Of a DNA stretch of 64,000 nt, positions 1 through 8,197 are shown piece by piece. Numbering within the stretch: the first letter of the stretch is position 1; each line of letters starts with the position of its first letter. Source of the stretch: Rhizobium sp. NFR03 (GTDB lineage Bacteria; Pseudomonadota; Alphaproteobacteria; Rhizobiales; Rhizobiaceae); NCBI RefSeq assembly GCF_900111275.1, contig NZ_FOGR01000002.1:124001-188000 (forward strand). Reading direction: 5' to 3'. Position numbers and translations under genes: made by a program. Under the pieces are notes generated by a model. It did no database searches. It saw only the letters and a list, made by a program, of their open reading frames with translations, and had not been told where the DNA came from.

Positions 1-73
1 GGGCTTTGATACGGCTTCCGGCTGATTGCCTCCCGATGGCATTGTTCTGGTGTCGAGCGAAACCACCCCCCGA

Positions 74-180
74 CGTCATGCTCGGTCTCGTGCCGAGCAT
101 CTGCTGCACTGCCGGGGATCTGAAGGGCTATGGTGTTTGCGGGGCGACAGCAGATGCTCGGGACAAGCCCGAGCATGACG
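74..180. repeat. RIME-like palindromic repeat, copy 1
   Basis: Two inverted arms of about 33 bases (74-106 and 148-180) flank a non-conserved centre. Each arm is itself a small hairpin built on ATGCTCGG...CCGAGCAT. The same arm sequence recurs at five other places in this window. It resembles the RIME family of rhizobial intergenic mosaic elements. It lies just past the 3' end of the minus-strand gene that ends at 212. Confidence 0.8.
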
Positions 181-211
181 GAGGAGAAACCGGCGACCGG
201 TCTGAGCCGCC

Positions 212-718
212 TTACGACGGTGAATGGCAGACCTTCGGCACGGCGTCGGCAAACGGCGTCTTCACCTCGCCGAGTTCCGCACTCTCGATGTGCAGCGGCG
301 TGAACGGCGGTTCCTGGATGGCCGCATTGACGATGCGCGTCACGTAGCATCCGGCAAAGACGCGCTCCTTGCCGTCCTTGTCCACCGAGCGGACGGCGAC
401 GGGAACCGGCGCGTAGAGGCTGCCCGCCGCACCTTCCTGCGTGACGACGCCCGTCTTCACCTCGACCTCGACTGTGTTCTTGTAGCCCTGCACGAAGCTC
501 GCATAGTCGCCGGCTGGCGGCTTGTCGCCGAAATAGGCATAGGCCCGCGCAAATTCCTTCCGCTCGATCGCGTTGTAGAGCGACCGGACGAGTTTTGCGC
601 CGTCCGAGCGATCGTCCACATAGGGCGCATCCTGCGCCAGCGCGCTTTGCGCAATGGCGAAGCTTGCGGCGAGCAGAGCAAAGGAGAGGGCGAAGGAGAG
701 AGAGGCGCGACGATGCAT
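212..718 (-). CDS. Secreted hypothetical protein
   Basis: A 168-residue protein with a clear N-terminal signal peptide: basic MHRR, a hydrophobic stretch of about 20 residues, then AQSALAQ before a probable cleavage site near residue 27. The mature part is soluble, with two cysteines, and no catalytic motif that I recognise. The start at 718 is preferred over the longer frame to 838 because it puts the signal peptide at the N-terminus. A palindrome and a repeated half-site lie 14-47 bases upstream of the start and may control it. The function is unknown. Export to the periplasm is inferred from the signal peptide. Confidence 0.75.
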   Translation of the reverse strand: MHRRASLSFALSFALLAASFAIAQSALAQDAPYVDDRSDGAKLVRSLYNAIERKEFARAYAYFGDKPPAGDYASFVQGYKNTVEVEVKTGVVTQEGAAGSLYAPVPVAVRSVDKDGKERVFAGCYVTRIVNAAIQEPPFTPLHIESAELGEVKTPFADAVPKVCHSPS

Positions 719-731
719 GGAATGTCCCCGT

Positions 732-765
732 GATGATGTCGCATCATCAATGGATGATGTCGCAT
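732..765. promoter_or_regulatory. Candidate operator: palindrome plus direct repeat
   Basis: GATGATG-TCG-CATCATC (732-748) is a perfect 7-3-7 palindrome. The 13-base sequence GATGATGTCGCAT recurs 21 bases away at 753-765, which is two helical turns. The site lies just upstream of the secreted-protein gene starting at 718. No regulator is adjacent, so the binding protein is unknown. Confidence 0.45.
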
Positions 766-863
766 CTTTAGGCCATCGACATGCGGCAAATTGACGACGA
801 CCCGTCTGCAATCGCTCAAATGCAAGCAATCCCTTCAATTCTGTCTTCGTGTCTTTTCGCTAA

Positions 864-879
864 TGTCCCTTTCAGGACA
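864..879. promoter_or_regulatory. Inverted repeat TGTCC-N6-GGACA
   Basis: A 5-6-5 inverted repeat 23 bases upstream of the cupin gene start, where a promoter would be expected. It could be a regulator half-site pair. It is short enough to be chance. Confidence 0.3.
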
Positions 880-901
880 GAATAGATACCCGAGGGATGA
901 C

Positions 902-1426
902 ATGGCGCTGAAGATGCTTTTTGCGGAATTAATGGCGGTTGCCGTGCGGATCACGCCCGCTGCGCCGAGGCTCTTGCCGGTGAAACAGGTGGCCCGCAAG
1001 CAAGCGATGGTCGCATCGCCGGCAATGGACCTGCCCATGCTGCCGGCTCCGATCAATCCGGACTGGATCGTCGCCGGCGCGCCCGTCGCCCGGCTTGCCG
1101 AACATTCGCGCAGCCATGACGATGCCGCCGTGACCGCCATGTGGGACTGCACGGCCGGCGAGTTCAACTGGTACTTCGGCTGGGACGAGACGGTCGTCAT
1201 CCTCGAAGGCGAGGTGCATGTAACGGCCGAGGACGGCACCGAGACGGTGCTGCGCGCCGGCGACATCGGCTTTTTCAACGGCGGCACATGGGCCAACTGG
1301 CGCATCGAGACCTATGTCCGCAAGATCGCCTTCTGCCGCAAGAAGTTCCCCGAGCCCGTCGTCATGGCCTATCGCCTGCGCGACATGCTGCGTGGCGAAG
1401 CCCCCAAGGCGGCGCTTGCCGCCTGA
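902..1426 (+). CDS. Cupin-domain protein
   Basis: A 174-residue protein whose C-terminal half (residues 70-150) has the features of a small RmlC-like cupin of the DUF861/Cupin_3 type: WYFGWDETVVILEGE, a glycine-turn strand, then AGDIGFFNGGTWANW. The usual metal-binding histidines are mostly replaced, as is common in this subgroup, so catalysis cannot be assumed. The start at 902 follows GAGGGAT at suitable spacing; the longer frame from 791 has no comparable site. The gene stands alone upstream of gshB with about 130 bases between them. Substrate unknown. Confidence 0.75.
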   Translation: MALKMLFAELMAVAVRITPAAPRLLPVKQVARKQAMVASPAMDLPMLPAPINPDWIVAGAPVARLAEHSRSHDDAAVTAMWDCTAGEFNWYFGWDETVVILEGEVHVTAEDGTETVLRAGDIGFFNGGTWANWRIETYVRKIAFCRKKFPEPVVMAYRLRDMLRGEAPKAALAA

Positions 1427-1553
1427 GGCAGGTGTTTCGAACACTGCGACTTTCGCAGAAATGCGCGGCGCTCTGCCGTTGCGTTTGGCCCGCCGGCGTC
1501 TTACGTCATGAGGCCCGCCGGAGATGAGGCGGGTCGATGATCGAGGGAAGACA

Positions 1554-2513
1554 ATGGCAGCCACCAGGACGGCACTCCGGAACGTCGCGGTTCAGATGGA
1601 CCACGTCTCCACCATCAATATCGCGGGCGATTCGACCTTTGCGATGAGCCTTGAGGCGCAGAACCGTGGCTACAGGCTGTTTCACTACACGCCGGACCGG
1701 CTGTCTCTGCGTGACGGGCAGGTTTACGCCACCGCTCAACAGATGACCCTGCGCGATGTGAAGGGCGATCATTTCACGCTCGGCGAGCCCGAGCGGCTGG
1801 ATCTTTCCACCATGGATGTGGTGCTCCTGCGTCAGGATCCGCCCTTCGACATGGCCTACATCACCTCGACACATCTTCTGGAGCGCATTCACCCGAAGAC
1901 GCTGGTGGTGAACGACCCGGCCTGGGTGCGCAATTCGCCGGAAAAGATCTTCGTCACCGAATTTCCGGACCTGATGCCGAAGACGCTGATCACCCGCGAC
2001 CCGGCCGAGATCGCGAAATTCCGCGAGGAGATGGGCGACATCATCCTGAAGCCGCTTTACGGCAATGGCGGCGCCGGCGTGTTCCACTCCACGCGTGACG
2101 ACCGCAACATGTCCTCGCTTCTCGAGATGTTCGGGCAGATGTTCCGCGAGCCCTTCATCGCGCAGGAATACCTGCCGGCGGTGCGCAAGGGCGACAAGCG
2201 CATCATTCTCGTCGATGGCGAACCCGTCGGCGCCATCAACCGCGTGCCGGCCGAACACGATGCCCGCTCCAATATGCATGCGGGCGGCAAGCCCGAACCG
2301 ACCGAACTGACGTCGCGTGAAAAGGAGATCTGCGCCCGCATCGGCCCGGCTTTGCGCGAACGCGGCTTCCTGCTGGTCGGCATCGACGTCATCGGCGACG
2401 TCATGACGGAGATCAACGTAACCTCTCCCACCGGCATCCGCGAGGTGAAGAACTTCGGCGGCGCCGATATCGCCAGCCTGCTCTGGGACGCCATCGAGCG
2501 CAAGCGCGCCTGA
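1554..2513 (+). CDS. gshB: Glutathione synthase
   Basis: Joins gamma-glutamylcysteine and glycine with ATP to make glutathione in the cytoplasm, the second step of the pathway. The 319 residues match the usual length of GshB (about 315). An N-terminal substrate-binding region carries LLRQDPPFD near residue 91. The ATP-grasp fold follows, with [10 protein letters not shown] near 164, QEYLP and [15 protein letters not shown], and the terminal loop [12 protein letters not shown] near 295. The ATG at 1554 is chosen because GAGGGAAG lies just before it and because the longer frame adds a non-conserved leader. Glutathione made here would also serve the GST encoded at 15.2 kb. Confidence 0.96.
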   Translation: MAATRTALRNVAVQMDHVSTINIAGDSTFAMSLEAQNRGYRLFHYTPDRLSLRDGQVYATAQQMTLRDVKGDHFTLGEPERLDLSTMDVVLLRQDPPFDMAYITSTHLLERIHPKTLVVNDPAWVRNSPEKIFVTEFPDLMPKTLITRDPAEIAKFREEMGDIILKPLYGNGGAGVFHSTRDDRNMSSLLEMFGQMFREPFIAQEYLPAVRKGDKRIILVDGEPVGAINRVPAEHDARSNMHAGGKPEPTELTSREKEICARIGPALRERGFLLVGIDVIGDVMTEINVTSPTGIREVKNFGGADIASLLWDAIERKRA

Positions 2514-2566
2514 CACTCCGGCAGGTTGTGATGTTTGCAACCTGGAAGGAATGGTCGATTGCAATT

Positions 2567-2581
2567 GTTCCGCCAATGTTC
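2567..2581. promoter_or_regulatory. LexA (SOS) box upstream of comM
   Basis: An exact GTTC-N7-GTTC (2567-2570 and 2578-2581), the direct-repeat LexA site characteristic of Alphaproteobacteria. It is 66 bases before the comM start, at promoter distance. comM has been listed among alphaproteobacterial SOS genes, which supports function. The site is an exact match; its activity is inferred. Confidence 0.7.
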
Positions 2582-2647
2582 TTGTTTTATTCCACGTCCT
2601 GTGTCATGTGAGGAAAGTCTCATAGAGCAAGGCTGGAGTGGCGGAAC

Positions 2648-4180
2648 ATGGTGGCACGGGTCAGCACGGTGGCGTTTCAGGGCATCGAAGGCGTTCCGGT
2701 CGATGTGCAGGTCATGGTCGCGCCCGGCAAGGTCGGTGTGCAGATCGTCGGCCTGCCGGACAAGGCGGTCGCCGAAAGCCGGGAGCGGGTGCATGCCGCC
2801 CTCCATGCCTCCGGCCTGTCGCTGCCGCCCAAGCGCGTGACCATCAATCTGGCGCCTGCCGACCTCCCGAAGGAAGGCAGCCATTTCGACCTTCCGATCG
2901 CGCTCGGGCTGATGGCGGCGCTCGGCGCCATTCCGCCGGATGCGCTGGCGGACTATGTGGTCATCGGCGAATTGAACCTCGACGGCACGATTGCAGCCGT
3001 TGCCGGCGCGCTGCCCGCGGCGATCGGCGCGAACGCCATCGGCAAGGGGCTCATCTGCCCGGCCGATAGCGGGCCGGAGGCGGCATGGGCCGGCGCTGAG
3101 ATCGACATTCTCGCCCCCCGCAGCCTGATTGCGCTCGCCAACCATTTTCGCGGCACGCAGGTGCTGACCCGGCCGGAGCCGGCCATTCGGGCGACGGCTG
3201 CCAATCTGCCGGATCTCGCCGATATCAAGGGGCAGGAAAGCGCCAAGCGCGCGCTGGAGGTGGCTGCGGCCGGAAACCACAATCTGCTGATGGTCGGTCC
3301 GCCCGGTTCGGGCAAGTCGATGCTCGCCGCGCGCCTTCCCTCCATTCTGCCGCCGCTATCGCCGGGCGAGCTGCTGGAAGTCTCCATGATCCACTCCATC
3401 GCCGGGCAGTTGCCGGGCGGCAAGCTATCGGATCGTCGCCCTTTCCGCACGCCGCATCACTCCGCCACCATGGCGGCCCTCGTCGGCGGCGGTCTTCGCG
3501 CCCGGCCGGGTGAGGCGTCGCTTGCGCATAACGGCGTGCTGTTTCTCGACGAGTTCCCGGAATTCACGCCGCAGGCACTGGACGCGCTGCGCCAGCCGCT
3601 CGAAACCGGCGAATGCATCATCGCGCGCGCCAACCACCGCGTCAGCTATCCCGCCGCCATCCAGCTGGTCGCCGCCATGAACCCGTGCCGCTGCGGCATG
3701 GCGGGCGAGCCGGGCCACAGCTGCGCGCGCGGCCCGCGTTGCGCGAGCGATTATCAGGCGCGCATCTCCGGCCCGCTGATGGACCGGATCGACATCCGCA
3801 TTCCTGTTCCCGCGGTGTCCGCCGCCGACCTGATCCGCCCGGCGACCGCCGAGACGAGCGCGGTGGTGGCGGCGCGCGTGGCCCATGCGCGGGCGCTCCA
3901 GATCGACCGCTTCATCGCCTTCGGCATGCCGACGGTCACCTCCAACGCGCGCTGCACCACGGCCATGATCGAGACGCTTGCCGAGCCCGATGCGGGCGGG
4001 CTCCAGCTTCTGCGCGAGGCTGCCGAACGCATGACGTTTTCGGCACGCGCCTATCACCGCGTCCTCAAGGTCGCGCGCACGCTGGCCGATCTCGACGGAC
4101 GCCCGACAGTCGGACGCATCCATATCGCCGAAGCCATTTCCTACCGCATCGCCGGGGACCGGATGACGAATGCCGCGTGA
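2648..4180 (+). CDS. comM: ComM/YifB family AAA+ ATPase
   Basis: A 510-residue Mg-chelatase-like AAA+ protein. In the well-studied relatives ComM is a hexameric helicase that extends heteroduplex during uptake and recombination of DNA. An N-terminal Lon-protease-like domain (residues 1-160) is followed by the ATPase core, with Walker A GPPGSGKS near 218 and Walker B VLFLDEF near 298. A cysteine cluster CRCG...HSC lies near 347, and the C-terminal Mg_chelatase_C region follows. GGAG and CGGAAC precede the ATG. A LexA box 66 bases upstream suggests DNA-damage induction. Confidence 0.93.
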   Translation: MVARVSTVAFQGIEGVPVDVQVMVAPGKVGVQIVGLPDKAVAESRERVHAALHASGLSLPPKRVTINLAPADLPKEGSHFDLPIALGLMAALGAIPPDALADYVVIGELNLDGTIAAVAGALPAAIGANAIGKGLICPADSGPEAAWAGAEIDILAPRSLIALANHFRGTQVLTRPEPAIRATAANLPDLADIKGQESAKRALEVAAAGNHNLLMVGPPGSGKSMLAARLPSILPPLSPGELLEVSMIHSIAGQLPGGKLSDRRPFRTPHHSATMAALVGGGLRARPGEASLAHNGVLFLDEFPEFTPQALDALRQPLETGECIIARANHRVSYPAAIQLVAAMNPCRCGMAGEPGHSCARGPRCASDYQARISGPLMDRIDIRIPVPAVSAADLIRPATAETSAVVAARVAHARALQIDRFIAFGMPTVTSNARCTTAMIETLAEPDAGGLQLLREAAERMTFSARAYHRVLKVARTLADLDGRPTVGRIHIAEAISYRIAGDRMTNAA

Positions 4181-4253
4181 GGGGTCTGCGCTCGGGGCCG
4201 ATCTGTTTCGGCGCTGGCGTCGCGGCATTGGAAGGACAGGGGCCTTCAGGACA

Positions 4254-4308
4254 GGCGCGAAAACACGCGCCTGAAAACACGCGCCTGAAAACACGGGCCT
4301 GAAAATAC
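4254..4308. repeat. 14-bp tandem repeat upstream of queC
   Basis: The unit GCGCCTGAAAACAC occurs exactly at 4267-4280 and 4281-4294. A diverged third copy sits at 4295-4308 and a partial one at 4254-4266. It is in the 271-base gap between comM and queC, about 150 bases before the queC start. Whether it is transcribed is unknown. No preQ1 riboswitch was recognised in this gap. Confidence 0.8.
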
Positions 4309-4451
4309 GAGCTGGCAAAAATGTTCTGGCCCGGACCGTGCAAAGCCTGTCCCGGCTTGATAGGATACAGCCTCTCTCAAGGACAGCGCCGTTGCGCCAC
4401 GTCCAAGGCTCCGGTCGCAGCCCCACCCGGTCAAAACAAGGGAATGACATC

Positions 4452-5171
4452 ATGAAAACGCTCGTCGTCTGCTCCGGCGGACTGGACTCCGTGACGCTTG
4501 CCCATCACGTCGCGCGGGATCATCATCTCGCGGGTCTTCTGTCCTTCGACTATGGCCAGCGCCATCGCCGCGAACTGGCGTTTGCGGCCGAGGCGGCGCA
4601 AAGGCTTCGCGTTCCCCATTATCTCATCGACATCGGACCGATCGGCGCGCATCTCACAGGCTCCGCACTGACGGACGATATCGCGGTTCCCGACGGGCAT
4701 TATGCCGAGGAGACGATGAAGGCGACGGTGGTGCCGAACCGCAATGCCATCATGCTCACGATCGCCTTCGGTCTTGCGGCAGCGCAGGGGCTGGATGCGG
4801 TCGCCGTCGCCGTTCACGGCGGCGATCATTTCATCTACCCCGATTGCCGACCGGACTTCATCCGTTCGTTTCAGACCATGCAGAACCACGCGCTGGACGG
4901 CTATGCCGCGGTGACGCTCTACGCGCCCTATGTGGAGCGCTCGAAAGCCGACATCGTCACCGACGGTGCCGGCAACGGCACGCCCTTTGCGCGGACATGG
5001 TCCTGCTACAAGGGCGGGGAGGCGCATTGCGGGCGGTGCGGCACCTGCGTGGAACGACGCGAAGCCTTTCATCTCGCCGGTATCCCAGATCCCACGCTCT
5101 ATGAGGATGACGATTTCTGGCGGGAAGCCTGCGGGGTGGGGCGTTTCGTGGCGGAAGAGGTGCGTGGATAA
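4452..5171 (+). CDS. queC: 7-cyano-7-deazaguanine synthase
   Basis: Converts 7-carboxy-7-deazaguanine to preQ0 with ATP and ammonia, a step in making the queuosine tRNA base. The 239 residues start with the PP-loop motif SGGLDS (residues 8-13). Near the C-terminus the zinc-binding cysteines appear as C-x8-C-x2-C-x2-C in CYKGGEAHCGRCGTC (about residues 185-200). The start at 4452 follows AAGGGAA and places the PP-loop at the usual position; the longer frame from 4338 runs through the tandem-repeat region. No other queuosine gene is in the window. Confidence 0.95.
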   Translation: MKTLVVCSGGLDSVTLAHHVARDHHLAGLLSFDYGQRHRRELAFAAEAAQRLRVPHYLIDIGPIGAHLTGSALTDDIAVPDGHYAEETMKATVVPNRNAIMLTIAFGLAAAQGLDAVAVAVHGGDHFIYPDCRPDFIRSFQTMQNHALDGYAAVTLYAPYVERSKADIVTDGAGNGTPFARTWSCYKGGEAHCGRCGTCVERREAFHLAGIPDPTLYEDDDFWREACGVGRFVAEEVRG

Positions 5172-5213
5172 GCCGGTCGCTCGAAACCGTTTCGCGCCTT
5201 TGCCGGATATCTC

Positions 5214-5483
5214 CTATTGGAGCGTCGGCGGATCTTCGTCGCCGAAGAACGAGCGGATGCCTTCGCGGGCAACGGTCGCCAGGAATTCGTCGAAGGCTTC
5301 CCGGTCCGTGGGGAAGGGATCCTCCCACTCTGTCACGTCTTCTTCCTGCGTCAGCACCAGCATGCGCCAATCGAGATTCGTACCCGCCGGTCGCGAGATA
5401 TCGACCAGAACGGTCACGCCGTCTTCGGTGAACTCGCCGGAAAGCTCCGAATACTCCATTTCCGGTTCATTATCGTTCGACAT
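5214..5483 (-). CDS. Hypothetical acidic protein
   Basis: An 89-residue acidic protein without signal peptide or membrane segment. The sequence alternates beta-prone segments (GVTVLVDISRPAG, DWRMLVLTQEE) with an acidic helix and ends SFFGDEDPPTLQ. It appears to be a small soluble protein of unknown function. It reads convergently with queC and is in tandem with the 93-residue gene upstream of it on the same strand. No catalytic motif is visible. Confidence 0.65.
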   Translation of the reverse strand: MSNDNEPEMEYSELSGEFTEDGVTVLVDISRPAGTNLDWRMLVLTQEEDVTEWEDPFPTDREAFDEFLATVAREGIRSFFGDEDPPTLQ

Positions 5484-5572
5484 GTGGCCTCGCCATTCTC
5501 AATCCATTCCAATCCAACCGCAATGTGGCGGACAGGATACCCTGCTGTGCATGTCCTTCAAGACATGCAGCG

Positions 5573-5854
5573 TCAAATTTCCGCTGACATCCCGCCGGTC
5601 CCCGATACTGAGGCAAGGGACGCATCCGCAACGGCTGCCAGCATCTGCAGATCGCGTGCGCGGATCTCCGGCGTGATGTCGCCCTGCCGGATCGCGAACC
5701 ATGCTTTCAAGGCCTCGACCGGAGCGCCATGCGGTGGCGGGTAGGAGGAAAGGCCCTGCACCCAGCCTTTCAGGATATCGCGGTCCATGCGGCCTTTTTC
5801 GTACTGTTGCAGCATGCGTCGAACGGCGATCGCCAGATCTTCCGGCGCTTTCAT
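5573..5854 (-). CDS. Hypothetical helical protein
   Basis: A 93-residue, probably all-helical soluble protein. It opens MKAPEDLAIAVRRMLQQYEKG and has a tyrosine/proline-rich SSYPPPHGAP turn. I do not recognise the family. It lies 89 bases upstream of the 89-residue gene on the same strand, so the two could be co-transcribed. Frame choice rests on the absence of better alternatives and on plausible codon use, so the gene is less certain than its neighbours. Confidence 0.55.
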   Translation of the reverse strand: MKAPEDLAIAVRRMLQQYEKGRMDRDILKGWVQGLSSYPPPHGAPVEALKAWFAIRQGDITPEIRARDLQMLAAVADASLASVSGTGGMSAEI

Positions 5855-6069
5855 GGTTGCGCGCCGGACGAAAGGTCGACGGGGAGGCCAATGGTGAGAA
5901 ATATCGTCGCTGTCGCCATGGTCTACCGCCGTCCCGGCCGCGTCAGGCGGCTCTGATGCGAAACCCTATGGCAAAATCCGGCGCGCCGAAACCGGGCCGG
6001 GGTGAAAATCTGTCGCCGCGACGATTACCGATGTACGGCTGGTCCTCAACCATGCGCCCTTTAAACGTC

Positions 6070-6095
6070 AAAAAGCCCCGGCAAGCGGGGCTTTG
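6070..6095 (-). terminator. Intrinsic terminator of the 24-residue peptide gene
   Basis: AAAGCCCC (6072-6079) pairs with GGGGCTTT (6087-6094). Read on the minus strand the stem is followed by a T run. It lies 27 bases past the stop of the small gene at 6122, making that gene a compact monocistronic unit. Confidence 0.8.
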
Positions 6096-6121
6096 AGGCT
6101 TTCAGGCTCATCGATGTCGGC

Positions 6122-6196
6122 TCAGCGCAGTCCGAAGAAAGACAGGACAGCGAGGACGACGACGACCAGTCCGACGATATAGATGATATTGTTCAT
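6122..6196 (-). CDS. 24-residue single-span membrane peptide
   Basis: Encodes a 24-residue peptide, MNNIIYIVGLV followed by further hydrophobic residues and ending SFFGLR. It is almost entirely one transmembrane helix with a basic C-terminus. Three signals support a real gene: GGGAA at ribosome-binding distance before the ATG, an EcfG-type promoter about 30 bases upstream (6225-6249), and an intrinsic terminator right after the stop. The function is unknown. Control by the general stress response sigma factor is inferred from the promoter. Insertion in the inner membrane is inferred from composition. Confidence 0.75.
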   Translation of the reverse strand: MNNIIYIVGLVVVVLAVLSFFGLR

Positions 6197-6224
6197 GACG
6201 GGTTCCCTTGTTTGACATGTAACG

Positions 6225-6249
6225 AACGCGTGATTCCGCGTTTCGTTCC
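6225..6249 (-). promoter_or_regulatory. EcfG (general stress) promoter
   Basis: On the minus strand GGAAC (6245-6249), a 16-base spacer and CGTT (6225-6228) match the alphaproteobacterial EcfG/RpoE2 promoter GGAAC-N16/17-CGTT exactly. The expected transcription start is near 6217, about 20 bases before the ATG of the small membrane peptide. Confidence 0.7.
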
Positions 6250-6888
6250 ATTTTGCACGCTCCGGCAGCAGGTGGTGCGTTGCAGTGTCGCTCAGTGCGG
6301 CAGACCGGCACGGCTGGACCGCTTCGCGCTTTGCGATCGAATGCAGTATCGCGTTCGCCGGGTTACAGGCAGGGACAAATGATCTCGGGGGAGGGCGCCG
6401 GCTCGGTAGAAGGCATATGCCCGAATGCTTTACAGGCGCCGCATGTCCACGGAGTATTCGATCCGGGTCAGCAGTGCGAATGAGCGAAAGGTAACCGTCC
6501 ATTGACGTATCATAAGGTTGATCATCGGGTGAATTTTCATCAATGAATGTATATTCGCGAAATCTTATATCGTATGATCGGCATGCGGTAAGATATGTCC
6601 GGATGAACGCGTGTAAAATGATGATATCGTCTTGATGAAAAAGCTCATGAAGGCTTGTTCTGCGATTTTGTACCATCGGAAATTATATGAAATCGGGGAG
6701 AAATACCGGAAGGTGCGGTTTGAGGATTTTCGAGGGAATCTGCGCTCTGCAGAATTCACCTAATGTCAGAATCGTACATATGTCCGGCAAGTGGTGGCGA
6801 AGTCGTTCAGACTGCCGCATAAGCTTTAAAGTACCGGCGTTTGAAGCAATGGTATGAGGTCCGGGCTCTTCCCCGGCGAGGAACGACC
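6250..6888. other. AT-rich intergenic region before the Crp-like gene
   Basis: About 640 bases with no convincing gene. Positions 6480-6840 are markedly AT-rich for this genome: 6541-6600 has 23 G+C out of 60, against about 37-38 of 60 in nearby housekeeping genes. The frames that remain open here are short and low in coding character. The stretch probably holds the promoter and control region of the regulator starting at 6889, or is a remnant of foreign DNA. Confidence 0.6.
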
Positions 6889-7614
6889 ATGGCGCCGCTG
6901 GAACGGGAAAGCGTCCGCAACAATCTGCTTCGTATGATGACGCTGGACATCTTCTCCAAGCTGCAGCCGCTGATGGAGCGCGTCGATCTTCCCGCACGGC
7001 ATGTCCTCGTGGAAGCCCATGTTCCCACCACGCATGTGACGTTCATCGAGGGCGGTCTGTGCTCTCTGGTTGCCACGAGCAGCGATGGCGAGGATATCGA
7101 AGTCGGCCATATCGGCTCGGAGGGGCTGGCCGGCGCCCATGTCCTTCTCAAGGTGGACAGCACGCCGAATCGCACCTTCATGCAGGCGGCCGGTTCCGGC
7201 ATCCGCGTTCCCACCCAAGCCGTGCTCGACATTCTCCAGGACGACGAAACCAGCACGCTGCTGATGAACTACATTCACTGCTGCGAAATTCAGGTCGCCC
7301 ATTCCGCGCTCGCCAATGCGCGCTACAACATGCATGAGCGCCTCGCGCGCTGGCTGCTGATGTGCCACGACCGCATCGATGGCGACGACCTGCCACTGAC
7401 CCATGAATTTCTGTCCGTCATGCTGGGCGTGCGACGCTCTGGCGTGACCAACGAGCTGCACATCATCGAGGGGCTGAAAGCCATCAAGGCGACCCGGGGA
7501 AATATCCGGATTCTCGACCGCAAGCGTCTCGAGGAGATCGCGGGCGCTTCCTATGGGGAGCCGGAGAAGGAATATGACAGGCTGATCGGCCGCGCGGCGC
7601 CGCCACGGCGGTGA
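6889..7614 (+). CDS. Crp/Fnr-family transcription regulator
   Basis: A 241-residue regulator with an N-terminal cyclic-nucleotide-binding-like beta barrel (about residues 15-130). A long dimerisation helix follows, then a C-terminal winged helix with the recognition segment GVRRSGVTNELHIIEG near residue 185. No Fnr-type cysteine cluster is present, so it should not sense oxygen through an iron-sulfur cluster, and the effector is unknown. Many rhizobial relatives of this type control stress or nutrient responses. The start at 6889 follows GAGGAACG and beats the upstream frame start at 6841. A long AT-rich control region precedes it. Confidence 0.88.
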   Translation: MAPLERESVRNNLLRMMTLDIFSKLQPLMERVDLPARHVLVEAHVPTTHVTFIEGGLCSLVATSSDGEDIEVGHIGSEGLAGAHVLLKVDSTPNRTFMQAAGSGIRVPTQAVLDILQDDETSTLLMNYIHCCEIQVAHSALANARYNMHERLARWLLMCHDRIDGDDLPLTHEFLSVMLGVRRSGVTNELHIIEGLKAIKATRGNIRILDRKRLEEIAGASYGEPEKEYDRLIGRAAPPRR

Positions 7615-7678
7615 GGCGATCGTGCCGGACGGTGTCGGCCTGACGGCGCCGCGTGGCGCGAGGCCAAGCGTGATAGCA

Positions 7679-7921
7679 TCATGGTTCGGGCGTGATCGCG
7701 TCTGAAAACGGCACGACGAGAACGAGGCCGTTTCCATCGTGGATCTCGATCCGGCGCGACGAGATATCGAGACCGTTGAGGATCGCGGCGCTCATGAGAC
7801 TGCGTGCATCCTGAATGGCTTCGGCAAGCGCCGCCTCCAGAGAGGCCACTTCGGTTCCCTCCAGGTCCGGTATCGTCATCGACGACGTCACGATGTGAAA
7901 GTAAAATCTCGGCATCGGCAT
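7679..7921 (-). CDS. DUF6894 family protein
   Basis: An 80-residue protein beginning MPMPRFYFHIV, followed by DLEGTEVASLEAALAEAIQDAR. This is the recognisable pattern of DUF6894: an aromatic beta strand, a D-x-EG turn, then a helix. Such proteins are common in small families in Rhizobiales and have no established role. The gene is convergent with the Crp-like regulator and divergent from the 86-residue gene at 8198. Cytoplasmic location is likely. Confidence 0.8.
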   Translation of the reverse strand: MPMPRFYFHIVTSSMTIPDLEGTEVASLEAALAEAIQDARSLMSAAILNGLDISSRRIEIHDGNGLVLVVPFSDAITPEP

Positions 7922-8141
7922 CCGCTTCAGGCAGTCTGGTTGCTGAGGACGGCGCGTTCGCGAGACGTCGGTTGGAACCTCTCAATTACCGAAACCGAGG
8001 CTCTTTAGGAAGATGGCGACTTACGAGGACACCGTAACGTGGTTACCGCTCGTATCGTAAGTGGGCATCGGAGTGGGCATTGTGATGCGGGATGGAGCTG
8101 AAAAACGCAGCTGTGCGCTTTCGTACAGTTGTTGCAAAAGC

Positions 8142-8166
8142 GGAACTTCCCCCTGCAAGTGTCATT
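8142..8166 (+). promoter_or_regulatory. Possible EcfG-like promoter
   Basis: GGAAC (8142-8146), a 16-base spacer and CATT (8163-8166) differ from the EcfG consensus by one base in the -10 element. It lies 32 bases before the gene at 8198. Tentative. Confidence 0.35.
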
Positions 8167-8197
8167 CCTGACGTAACTTCTTCGGAAGGAGCCGCAC

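Noticed and set aside
4181-4451. Possible preQ1 riboswitch before queC
   Set aside because: No match to the short class I stem-loop and A-rich tail; the gap is explained in part by tandem repeats.
6122-6676. A 184-codon frame ending in the 24-residue peptide
   Set aside because: The upstream part crosses the EcfG promoter and AT-rich gap; the promoter, ribosome-binding site and conserved-looking part support only the last 24 codons.
6565-6759. A 64-codon minus-strand frame in the AT-rich gap
   Set aside because: Low coding character, no ribosome-binding site, aromatic-rich composition expected from AT-rich DNA.
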